From: Collinsella aerofaciens
Lineage (GTDB): Bacteria; Actinomycetota; Coriobacteriia; Coriobacteriales; Coriobacteriaceae
DNA: 7,277 nt
Assembly: GCA_905213325.1 (NCBI GenBank)
Contig: CAJMHW010000056.1
Span: 1-7,277, forward strand
Direction of reading: 5' to 3'
In this document: piece by piece, positions 1-4,810 of the stretch
Numbering within the stretch: position 1 is the first letter of the stretch
How the letters are laid out: the number at the start of each line of letters is the position of its first letter
Translations under genes and position numbers: made by a program
Notes under the pieces: generated by a model
The model's input: the letters and a program-made list of their open reading frames with translations, nothing else
Databases searched by the model: none
What the model was told of the DNA's origin: nothing

Positions 1-1059
1 ATGATCAAAGTGGGGAAGCCGGCCGCCGAGCAGGTTGCTGCCGCCGAGACCGTCGCGCCCGCGCCCGCAGCCACCGAGGTCGCATCGGAGTCCAATGACC
101 ACCTGGCAGCCATGATGCGCCGCAGCGCCCGCCGCGAGGAAGCCTACGTGCCCACCTCGCAGCTCCGCCGCTTCACCCTGCCCGATTCGGCGCCCATCAT
201 GCGCCGCGTCATGGGCTTTCTGTCCGACCAGGCCCGCACACTCATCCATGCCGGCGTGTCGCGCGACCGCATCTGCATCGATCCTGGCCCGGGCTTTGGT
301 AAGTCGGCTAACGAGGATATCGTCATCCAGCGCGAGACTGCCAAGATGGCGTCACTGGGCTATCCGCTCATGTGCGCCGTGTCGCGCAAGCGCTTTGTGG
401 GCGCCGTCTCGGGCGTGACCGAGGCCGCCGAGCGCGATGCCGCTACGTTTGGCGTGTGCCTGGGCGCCATCCAGGCCGGTGCCAACATCGTGCGCGTGCA
501 CGACGCCGCGGGTTTTGCGCAGTTCCTGAACGGTTACTGGGCGGTTGCCAAGCCGCAGCCGCGCCGCGCGTTTGTGGCTGTGGGCTCCAACCTGGGGCAT
601 CGCTGCGACAACATCCGCGCTGCACGCGAGATGATCGCCGAGATTCCACTCACCTGCGTGTCCAACTCCTCCAAGATCTACGAGAGCGAGCCTGCCTACG
701 AGACGCGCCAGGACGCGTTTGCCAACGCCGTCATCGAGATCAAGACCGAGCTGGCGCCGTTGGTGCTGCTCGACGAGCTTATGAAGATCGAGGCTGAGCT
801 GGGGCGCGACCGCTCCAAAAAGGCCAAGGCCAACGGCCCGCGCACCATCGACCTGGACCTGCTGTGGATGGACGGCGAGACCCACGGCGGCAAAAAGCTG
901 CGCCTGCCGCATCCGCTGATCGGCGAACGCGACTTTGTGCTGGTGCCGCTCGAGGACCTGATGCACGACCCGGCGCGGTTCTTCCGCTACAACGGTGTCG
1001 AGGTCAAGGAGCCCGAGGACCGCGTGGGCCATATCGTGGGCGAATTGGGGCGTATGTAG
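1..1059 (+). CDS. folK: Dihydropteroate synthase (C-terminal part) fused to HPPK, 5' end outside the window
   Basis: Bifunctional cytosolic folate enzyme. The DHPS part joins p-aminobenzoate to the pterin diphosphate; the HPPK part makes that pterin diphosphate from ATP and hydroxymethyl-dihydropterin. Only the C-terminal DHPS half is visible. It has DPGPGFGK at residues 94-101, SRK at 128-130 and RVHD at 165-168, all family hallmarks. HPPK runs from about 188 to 322: VGSNLGH (194-200), YES.P (227-231), ELGRDR (266-271), GPRTIDLDLL (279-288, with the two metal-binding Asp at 284 and 286) and LPHP..GERDFVL (302-314). The ATG at base 1 is probably an internal Met: residues 1-7 (MIKVGKP) align with the MHMKGTP strand in the middle of other DHPS enzymes, so the gene should begin upstream. 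About 50 Ala/Pro/Glu-rich residues (7-60) sit where other DHPS have about ten. The next gene starts at the base after the stop, suggesting one operon. Confidence 0.95.
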   Translation: MIKVGKPAAEQVAAAETVAPAPAATEVASESNDHLAAMMRRSARREEAYVPTSQLRRFTLPDSAPIMRRVMGFLSDQARTLIHAGVSRDRICIDPGPGFGKSANEDIVIQRETAKMASLGYPLMCAVSRKRFVGAVSGVTEAAERDAATFGVCLGAIQAGANIVRVHDAAGFAQFLNGYWAVAKPQPRRAFVAVGSNLGHRCDNIRAAREMIAEIPLTCVSNSSKIYESEPAYETRQDAFANAVIEIKTELAPLVLLDELMKIEAELGRDRSKKAKANGPRTIDLDLLWMDGETHGGKKLRLPHPLIGERDFVLVPLEDLMHDPARFFRYNGVEVKEPEDRVGHIVGELGRM

Positions 1060-1761
1060 ATGATCGAGATGAATGCTGTTGTCGCCGGTACCGAGCTTGA
1101 CGCCGCGCGCAACGCGGGCCGCGAGGGTGCGTCCGCGGGCTGGTGCGCTTGGAGCGCGGGCGATGCATCGCTGACGTTTTCGCTGGTTGTGCGCCCCGAT
1201 GTAAACATGCATGCCTTCCACGGCCTGCCGTTTGTGGCTGCGATGGGCATGATGGACGCGCTCGTGGGCACGGCTTCGACGCCGGGGTTGGGCCTTGCCG
1301 GTAAGGTGGGTATCCAGTGGCCGAGCGATATCGTGTGCGGTGCGCCTGCGTTTGAGACGTCGCTCGCGCGTGTTGCCGTGAACGGCGGTGCCGCTGCTGC
1401 GGGCATGTTCGGTGCCGTGACGGTGGATATTGAGCGTTCGGCGCTGGGCGAGCTTGGTGTGGACGTGGCTGACGAAGCGCTGGTCGAGACGCTGGCCGCC
1501 GCCGTGCTGGCCCGCGTGGACGCTTGGGCGGTTGTTGCCAACACGCCGCAAGGCGCCGCAGGGCCGCTGGCTCCCGTGCTGGGCGAGTACTTCGACATGG
1601 TGCCGCTGCTGGGCCGCCAAGTTGCGGCGGTGTCGCCCAACGGCCTGCCGCTTGCGGTCGGTGTGTTTGCAGGCCTGGACATCTGGGGCCGCGCGACCAT
1701 TAAGACCGATGCCGGCGAGCAGGAGTTTCCGCCCGAGGCCGTACGAATTCGCGGGCTGTAG
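1060..1761 (+). CDS. Biotin-protein-ligase-like protein, probably without ligase activity
   Basis: A 233-aa protein with the outline of the BirA/BPL catalytic domain plus C-terminal domain, without an N-terminal HTH. Seen: residues 38-45 (LTFSLVVR) resemble the BPL strand ending in LRP; IQWPSDI (85-91) matches the KWPNDI motif; 184-232 (LLGRQVAA, then GLDIWG, then a final VRIRG) follows the small C-terminal BPL domain. Missing: the biotin-loop GRGRxGR is reduced to GREGASAGW (20-28), and the lysine normally found about six residues after WPND (E. coli K183) falls on Ala97. From family knowledge, loss of both would abolish biotinyl-AMP chemistry, so I infer a pseudoenzyme or a ligase for another acyl group. 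It starts directly after the upstream TAG (TAGATG) with only a weak GGGG at 1047-1050, which suggests translational coupling. A second ATG at 1069 is possible. Ordinary GC-rich composition. Confidence 0.8.
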   Translation: MIEMNAVVAGTELDAARNAGREGASAGWCAWSAGDASLTFSLVVRPDVNMHAFHGLPFVAAMGMMDALVGTASTPGLGLAGKVGIQWPSDIVCGAPAFETSLARVAVNGGAAAAGMFGAVTVDIERSALGELGVDVADEALVETLAAAVLARVDAWAVVANTPQGAAGPLAPVLGEYFDMVPLLGRQVAAVSPNGLPLAVGVFAGLDIWGRATIKTDAGEQEFPPEAVRIRGL

Positions 1762-1765
1762 CGCG

Positions 1766-1779
1766 GGGCGTTCGCGCCC
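1766..1779. other. Small UUCG-loop hairpin after the ligase-like gene
   Basis: GGGCG (1766-1770), TTCG loop, CGCCC (1775-1779), five bases after the stop codon. UUCG is an unusually stable tetraloop. There is no T run after it, so it is more likely an mRNA 3'-end stabiliser or pause site ahead of the terminator at 1801 than a terminator itself. Confidence 0.4.
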
Positions 1780-1800
1780 AAAGATAGACATGACAACAAG

Positions 1801-1830
1801 ACCCTCCTCGGCCTGTGCCGGGGAGGGTTT
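1801..1830 (+). terminator. Likely intrinsic terminator of the folate / ligase-like operon
   Basis: A 12-bp stem (ACCCTCCTCGGC at 1801-1812 with GCCGGGGAGGGT at 1817-1828, one G-U pair) closes a 4-base CTGT loop. It is preceded by an A-rich stretch and followed by a short T run (TTT, then C). The stem is strong but the T run is short. It lies 40 bases after the stop of the ligase-like gene and before the ATPase unit, so it would separate the two transcription units. Confidence 0.7.
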
Positions 1831-1859
1831 CGCCTATCTGGGGAATGGGTTGCCAGCGC

Positions 1860-1902
1860 CCTATTCCTCAAAACTGAAAAATTTTCGTTTTTGAGGAATA
1901 GG
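1860..1902. repeat. Palindromic repeat copy A (43 bases)
   Basis: Perfect 14-bp arms: CCTATTCCTCAAAA (1860-1873) and TTTTGAGGAATAGG (1889-1902). The 15-base centre CTGAAAAATTTTCGT is itself nearly symmetric. It shares the arms and the CTGAAAA centre with copies B and C. It lies 44 bases upstream of copy B. Confidence 0.95.
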
Positions 1903-1946
1903 ATTAAGGCAGCTCGGTCTTTCGCGAGGTATATTCGCTATAGAGC

Positions 1947-1987
1947 CTATTCCTCAAAACTGAAAATTTTTCAATTTTGAGGAATAG
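1947..1987. repeat. Palindromic repeat copy B (41 bases), just before the ATPase ribosome site
   Basis: Perfect 13-bp arms: CTATTCCTCAAAA (1947-1959) and TTTTGAGGAATAG (1975-1987). The centre continues as TGAAAA-T-TTTTCA, so the element is a near-complete palindrome with one C/A mismatch pair. It ends 15 bases before the AGGAGG of the ATPase gene. If transcription begins between copies A and B, it would form a 5'-end stem-loop on the mRNA. Confidence 0.95.
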
Positions 1988-2002
1988 CGATAAAAGACCG
2001 CG

Positions 2003-2008
2003 AGGAGG
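2003..2008 (+). promoter_or_regulatory. Strong ribosome binding site of the ATPase gene
   Basis: A complete AGGAGG lies 5 bases before the ATG at 2014, so the start is secure. The 44 bases between copies A and B hold TATATT (1930-1935) and TATAGA (1939-1944), but no matching -35 box at normal spacing, so I do not call a promoter. Confidence 0.85.
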
Positions 2009-2013
2009 CCCCA

Positions 2014-3210
2014 ATGAAACTCATCAATAGAACGTCATATATGGACACGTTGACGAGCCTTATTGGCGTGCCGGACATCAAGGTCATCACGGGCATCCGT
2101 CGTAGCGGTAAATCAAAATTGCTCGAGGCCCTCCGCGATTACGTGGAGGCAAATCTGTCCAATTCGAATGTCATCCATATCAACTACAACCTCGATGAGT
2201 TCGAGAATCTGCTCGAGTATCACGCGCTGCTCGCCTATGTAAAAGAGCATCGAGTGTCCGGCAAACAAAACTTTCTGCTTATCGATGAAGTTCAGATGTG
2301 CGACGGTTTTGAGCATGCGATCAACAGCCTCCACGCATCCGAGCAGTACGACATATTCATTACCGGATCGAATGCCTTTTTGCTGTCGAGCGATCTGTCG
2401 ACGCTCTTTACGGGGCGTACGTTTGAGATCGAGGTTTTCCCATTCTCGTTTGAGGAGTATCGACTCTATGGCGACGAGGGCGAGGTCGACCGCGACTTCG
2501 ATGAGTACGCGAGAACCGGCGGTATGTCCGGCTCCTACCCTTATTCACTGCAGGAGCAGCGTTATCAATATCTCTCCAATGTCTTCAAAACGCTCATCGT
2601 GAGAGATATCGTGCAGCGGCATAACGTGAGAAACGAATCGGCGCTGCTGCGCATTGCCGATTACATGATGGACAACGTATCCAACATAACGTCGGCACGT
2701 AACATTACGGATATTTTGAACGCGGATGGGCTAAAGATAACGAACAAGACGGTCGGCACGTACATGGGGTACCTGTGCGATGCGTTTGCCTTCTATAAAG
2801 TTCGTCGGTACGACATCCGCGGCAAAAAATACCTTAAGAGCGGCGAGAAGTATTACCTGGCAGACCACGCGTTCAAATACGCGCTGCTCGGTACACGTGA
2901 TATGGATTGGGGACGCGTATACGAGAACATGGTGGCAATCGAGCTGCTGCGCCGCGGATACGAGGTATACGTCGGCGTGCTCTATAAAAAGGAAATAGAC
3001 TTTGTAGCAATCAAGCGAAGCGAGAAGCTCTACATTCAGGTGAGCGACGACATCAGCTCGGATAAGACATTTGAACGCGAGATTTCACCACTGCTGAGCA
3101 TTGGCGACGCGTACCCCAAGATGATTCTCGCCCGCACGCATCACGAGGCCACGGACCGCAATGGGGTGCAGATCGTGGACCTGGCGAGGTGGCTGTGCGA
3201 CGAGGCCTAG
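2014..3210 (+). CDS. AAA ATPase with DUF4143 C-terminal domain
   Basis: A 398-aa protein of the AAA_14/DUF4143 type, a family abundant in gut bacteria with no settled function. Domains: P-loop GIRRSGKS (27-34), Walker B FLLIDEVQ (87-94), sensor strand ITGSNA (116-121), then TGRTFEIEVFPFSFEEY (133-149), typical of this family. Residues about 205-265 look like a winged helix (SARNITDIL, then KITNKTVGTYMGYL). The C-terminal DUF4143 part has YENMVAIELLRRGYEVYVG (303-321), then EIDFV (327-331) and YIQVS (340-344), which resemble a PD-(D/E)XK nuclease-like fold. Gln stands in the usual E/K strand, so nuclease activity is doubtful. No signal peptide or membrane segment is evident; a cytosolic protein is expected. 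Length is normal for the family and the frame is intact. It stands alone, bracketed by palindromes, and converges with coaX. The winged helix makes DNA binding, perhaps to the palindromes, a testable idea only. Confidence 0.93.
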   Translation: MKLINRTSYMDTLTSLIGVPDIKVITGIRRSGKSKLLEALRDYVEANLSNSNVIHINYNLDEFENLLEYHALLAYVKEHRVSGKQNFLLIDEVQMCDGFEHAINSLHASEQYDIFITGSNAFLLSSDLSTLFTGRTFEIEVFPFSFEEYRLYGDEGEVDRDFDEYARTGGMSGSYPYSLQEQRYQYLSNVFKTLIVRDIVQRHNVRNESALLRIADYMMDNVSNITSARNITDILNADGLKITNKTVGTYMGYLCDAFAFYKVRRYDIRGKKYLKSGEKYYLADHAFKYALLGTRDMDWGRVYENMVAIELLRRGYEVYVGVLYKKEIDFVAIKRSEKLYIQVSDDISSDKTFEREISPLLSIGDAYPKMILARTHHEATDRNGVQIVDLARWLCDEA

Positions 3211-3216
3211 CAGAAA

Positions 3217-3263
3217 GCCCTATTCCTCAAAACTGAAAATCTTTCGATTTTAAGGAATAGGGC
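3217..3263. repeat. Palindromic repeat copy C (47 bases), after the ATPase stop
   Basis: GCCCTATTCCT (3217-3227) pairs with AGGAATAGGGC (3253-3263). AAAA/TTTT continues inside, separated by one mismatch (C3228/A3252). The centre is CTGAAAATCTTTCGA. It begins 7 bases after the ATPase stop and lies 53 bases beyond the 3' end of convergent coaX, so its RNA hairpin could protect or end both transcripts. There is no T run after it on either strand. Confidence 0.95.
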
Positions 3264-3316
3264 CGATGCGTTGCCTAGTTCGCCGCTCGCGCTCGTGCTC
3301 GACTTAAGCCCCTGTC

Positions 3317-4090
3317 CTATCCCAGCTCCTGCATGCGGCGGTAGATTTCGCAGATACCCTTGATGGTGAGCTGTCCGTCGACCACGTCGAAGGCATCGGT
3401 CGAATCGGCGACGATGCTGGCGAGACCGCCCGTGGCGATAACGGTGGCATCCTCGCGGCCCAGCTCGCGCTTCATGCGCGCGACCAGGCCCTCAGCCATG
3501 GCGGCGGCGCCCGTTACGGCGCCGACCTTGATGCACTCCTCGGTATCGCGGCCGATGGCGTGCTCGGGCGCCTCGAGCGGCACGCTGGCGAGCTTGGCGG
3601 CACGGGCGGCAAGCGCGTCCATGGAGATGCGAATGCCCGGCGCGATCGCTCCGCCAATGTAATAACCGTCCTCATCGATGACGTCGATATTGGTCGCGGT
3701 GCCAAAGTCCACCACGATTGCCGGCGCGCCGTAGAAAGTTTCGGCAGCGACGGCGTTGGCGATGCGGTCGGCACCAACGGCCTGGGGGCGCGCCGCCCGC
3801 AGCTTGGTTACGGCGGCCGTCTGCGGCCCGATGACGATGGCGTCCGCGGCAATGCGGTCGGCCACGGCGTGCCACTCGCGCGAGAGCTGCGGCACCACGC
3901 CCGCAAAGGCGATCGCGTCGACCGCATCGAGCGAAAGGCCGTACATCTTAAAGAAACCCATCAGGCGCACATGGATCTCGTCGGCGGTATAGGAGCGGTC
4001 GGTGGGCATGCGCCACGACTGCACCAGCTCGTCTCCGTCAAACAGGCCCATGGCCGTCTGCGTGTTTCCCATATCGATAGCGAGCAGCAT
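3317..4090 (-). CDS. coaX: Type III pantothenate kinase
   Basis: A 257-aa cytosolic enzyme that phosphorylates pantothenate with ATP, the first step of coenzyme A synthesis; the type III family needs a monovalent cation and resists CoA feedback. Motifs in order: DMGNTQT (6-12, phosphate loop), GVVP (64-67, usually SVVP), GADRIAN (106-112, with the catalytic Asp), VVDFGTATNID (126-136, cation and phosphate site), GGAIAPG (146-152), IGRDT (179-183) and ATGG (219-222). Length is normal for the family. The frame stays open to 4468 through the tRNA gene, but the start is set at 4090: GGGAG lies 5 bases before this ATG, and MLLAIDMGNT is the usual N-terminus. It converges with the ATPase gene and is probably a single-gene unit. 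Confidence 0.97.
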   Translation of the reverse strand: MLLAIDMGNTQTAMGLFDGDELVQSWRMPTDRSYTADEIHVRLMGFFKMYGLSLDAVDAIAFAGVVPQLSREWHAVADRIAADAIVIGPQTAAVTKLRAARPQAVGADRIANAVAAETFYGAPAIVVDFGTATNIDVIDEDGYYIGGAIAPGIRISMDALAARAAKLASVPLEAPEHAIGRDTEECIKVGAVTGAAAMAEGLVARMKRELGREDATVIATGGLASIVADSTDAFDVVDGQLTIKGICEIYRRMQELG

Positions 4091-4095
4091 GTCTA

Positions 4096-4100
4096 CTCCC
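4096..4100 (-). promoter_or_regulatory. Ribosome binding site that fixes the coaX start
   Basis: Read on the minus strand this is GGGAG, 5 bases before the ATG at 4090. The next upstream in-frame ATG (4111) is preceded by CGTCCTTTT, which has no such site. Confidence 0.8.
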
Positions 4101-4126
4101 GGTGTCGGCATAAAAGGACGCGCACC

Positions 4127-4149
4127 ATTGTATACGTGCCGTCGACGGC
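4127..4149 (-). promoter_or_regulatory. Possible coaX -10 box with an adjoining 12-bp perfect palindrome
   Basis: Minus-strand TACAAT (4127-4132) matches TATAAT at five of six bases and would give a leader of about 30 bases. No good -35 box is visible at 16-18 bases. Directly upstream (4138-4149) is GCCGTCGACGGC, a perfect 12-bp palindrome placed in the promoter spacer, where a repressor or activator could bind. GC-rich DNA makes such palindromes fairly common, so this is tentative. Confidence 0.35.
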
Positions 4150-4226
4150 GCTCGGCTGCGATTCGTTTACGGTGATAGGGGCTGAGGGGTTTAAATATGA
4201 AGGAATTATGCTCTACGAGATTTTCC

Positions 4227-4255
4227 TTGCCGTTTACCGAACTCCCGCGTAATAT
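4227..4255 (+). promoter_or_regulatory. Probable promoter of the initiator tRNA gene
   Basis: TTGCCG (4227-4232) and TAATAT (4250-4255) are separated by exactly 17 bases. Each matches the housekeeping sigma consensus at four of six positions. Transcription would begin near 4262, leaving a leader of about 25 bases before the tRNA. The surrounding DNA is AT-richer than the genes, as expected of a promoter. Confidence 0.6.
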
Positions 4256-4286
4256 TCTTTCTTGCGCACATGAGGCGCCCAGACAT

Positions 4287-4363
4287 TGCGGGGTGGAGCA
4301 GTCTGGTAGCTCGCCGGGCTCATAACCCGGAGGTCGTAGGTTCAAATCCTGCCCCCGCGACCA
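4287..4363 (+). tRNA. Initiator tRNA-fMet (CAT anticodon)
   Basis: A 77-base tRNA with encoded CCA (4361-4363). The acceptor stem pairs GCGGGG (4288-4293) with CCCCGC. The anticodon loop CTCATAA is closed by CCGGG/CCCGG, giving the three consecutive G-C pairs that mark initiator tRNAs. The D stem has A11-U24, also an initiator trait, and the T loop is TTCAAAT. Position 1 is U and position 72 is G, so the 1-72 position is not a Watson-Crick pair. That fits an initiator, although E. coli has C-A here. It is a single tRNA with its own promoter and terminator. Confidence 0.97.
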
Positions 4364-4372
4364 AGAACTTGC

Positions 4373-4402
4373 AGCTCGTCGGCCTAGCCGGCGAGCTTTT
4401 TT
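4373..4402 (+). terminator. Intrinsic terminator of the tRNA gene
   Basis: An 11-bp stem (AGCTCGTCGGC at 4373-4383 with GCCGGCGAGCT at 4387-4397, one G-U pair) closes a CTA loop and is followed by six T (4397-4402). It begins 10 bases after the CCA end of the tRNA. Confidence 0.92.
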
Positions 4403-4411
4403 GTTATTTCG

Positions 4412-4429
4412 GGACCGTGTTTTCGGTCC
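4412..4429. other. Short hairpin between the tRNA terminator and the repeat array
   Basis: GGACCG (4412-4417), a TGTTTT loop, and CGGTCC (4424-4429). It has a six-pair stem and no T run afterwards. Its role is unknown; it may be a back-up stop or chance. Confidence 0.3.
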
Positions 4430-4448
4430 AATTCTCGGCCTCTCAAAC

Positions 4449-4674
4449 AAAATCTCGATCTGTAACATCTAGACCCGATTTGGGCGGCTAGGTGTTACAG
4501 ATCGAGATATACCGGTGGGTTGGGTCGTGTTTGTCTAAATCTGTAACACGAGGGACGGATTTTGCCGAGTTGTTGTTATAGATTGAGATTTTCTAGCAGG
4601 CGGGTTTGGTTTGTCTCGATCTGTAACAGTAAGACCCAGTTTTGCCGCGTAACTGTTACAGATTGAGACAAACC
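4449..4674. repeat. Tandem array of three hairpin units with a period of about 80 bases
   Basis: CTGTAACA starts at 4460, 4541 and 4621, and the opposing TGTTA at 4493, 4574 and 4654, so both arms repeat at steps of 81 and 80 bases. Unit 1: perfect 16-bp arms (4452-4467 with 4493-4508), extended by TCTAG/CTAGG with one wobble. Unit 2: about 10-16 bp with wobbles and mismatches (4534-4548 with 4574-4588). Unit 3: 23-bp arms (4608-4630 with 4652-4674) with one G-U. The loops are alike (GACCCGATTTGGGCGG, GGACGGATTTTGCCGAG, GACCCAGTTTTGCCGCG), and so are the linkers rich in GGTGGGTTTGGT-like sequence. In several places a base change keeps pairing as G-U. The array fills the gap between the tRNA terminator and the flavoenzyme promoter region. 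It encodes no evident protein. Confidence 0.93.
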
Positions 4675-4728
4675 GACGGGCCGCCCTGCCCCATCCACCT
4701 GCCGCTACCTGCTGTCCGCCGATTTTCG

Positions 4729-4758
4729 TTGCGCTGTTGTATTCCCATGCCATATCCT
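4729..4758 (+). promoter_or_regulatory. Weak candidate promoter of the flavoenzyme gene
   Basis: TTGCGC (4729-4734), an 18-base spacer and TATCCT (4753-4758). The -10 box matches at four of six positions and the -35 at three. It would give a leader of about 45 bases. It starts 54 bases after the last hairpin of the array. Confidence 0.3.
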
Positions 4759-4797
4759 CTAGACAACTAAGCGGCAACATCGCCGCCGCGCCTACAA

Positions 4798-4803
4798 GAG
4801 AGG
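4798..4803 (+). promoter_or_regulatory. Ribosome binding site that decides the flavoenzyme start
   Basis: GAGAGG ends at 4803, seven bases before the ATG at 4811 but only one base before the in-frame ATG at 4805. Normal spacing therefore favours 4811. Confidence 0.75.
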
Positions 4804-4810
4804 AATGTCC

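Larger units (their letters stand above)
1860..3263. mobile_element. Putative palindrome-bracketed ATPase unit
   Basis: The ATPase gene (2014-3210) is the only gene between two upstream copies (1860-1902, 1947-1987) and one downstream copy (3217-3263) of the same palindrome. Its composition is less GC-rich than the genes on either side: two sampled 60-base lines had 34 and 30 G+C, against 39 in a folK line. It sits between genes of a cofactor cluster. From this I infer an acquired unit. No transposase is present and no convincing target duplication was found at the edges, so mobility is unproven. The alternative is a resident gene with repeated control elements. Confidence 0.35.

Noticed and set aside
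1..3. ATG at base 1 as the true start of the DHPS-HPPK gene
   Set aside because: Residues 1-7 align with an internal DHPS strand and the first half of the DHPS barrel would be missing. The window most likely cuts the gene.
352..1791. A 479-codon open frame on the minus strand across the folate and ligase-like genes
   Set aside because: It is antisense to two clear genes, has low-complexity His/Arg/Gln-rich translation and no family motif. It is a by-product of GC-rich codon use.
1860..1902. Palindrome copies as ordinary T-tailed terminators
   Set aside because: The T runs lie inside the stems, none follows the hairpin, and copies A and B are upstream of the gene they accompany.
1849..3275. 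GTTGCC on both sides of the palindrome unit (1849-1854 and 3270-3275) as a target-site duplication
   Set aside because: The copies are five and six bases away from the palindrome ends, not adjacent, and six bases match easily by chance.
3560..4252. A 230-codon plus-strand frame opposite coaX
   Set aside because: It is antisense to conserved coaX motifs and its translation has no recognisable domain.
4091..4468. Longer coaX start reaching through the tRNA gene
   Set aside because: The extra residues are the antisense translation of the tRNA, a well-known annotation artefact. The ribosome site and conserved N-terminus place the start at 4090.
4449..4674. CRISPR array
   Set aside because: There are only three units with a period of 80, the loops and linkers are themselves related rather than unique spacers, and no cas gene is present.
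4805..4810. Flavoenzyme start at the first ATG (4805)
   Set aside because: The ribosome site would be only one base away. The ATG at 4811 has seven-base spacing.
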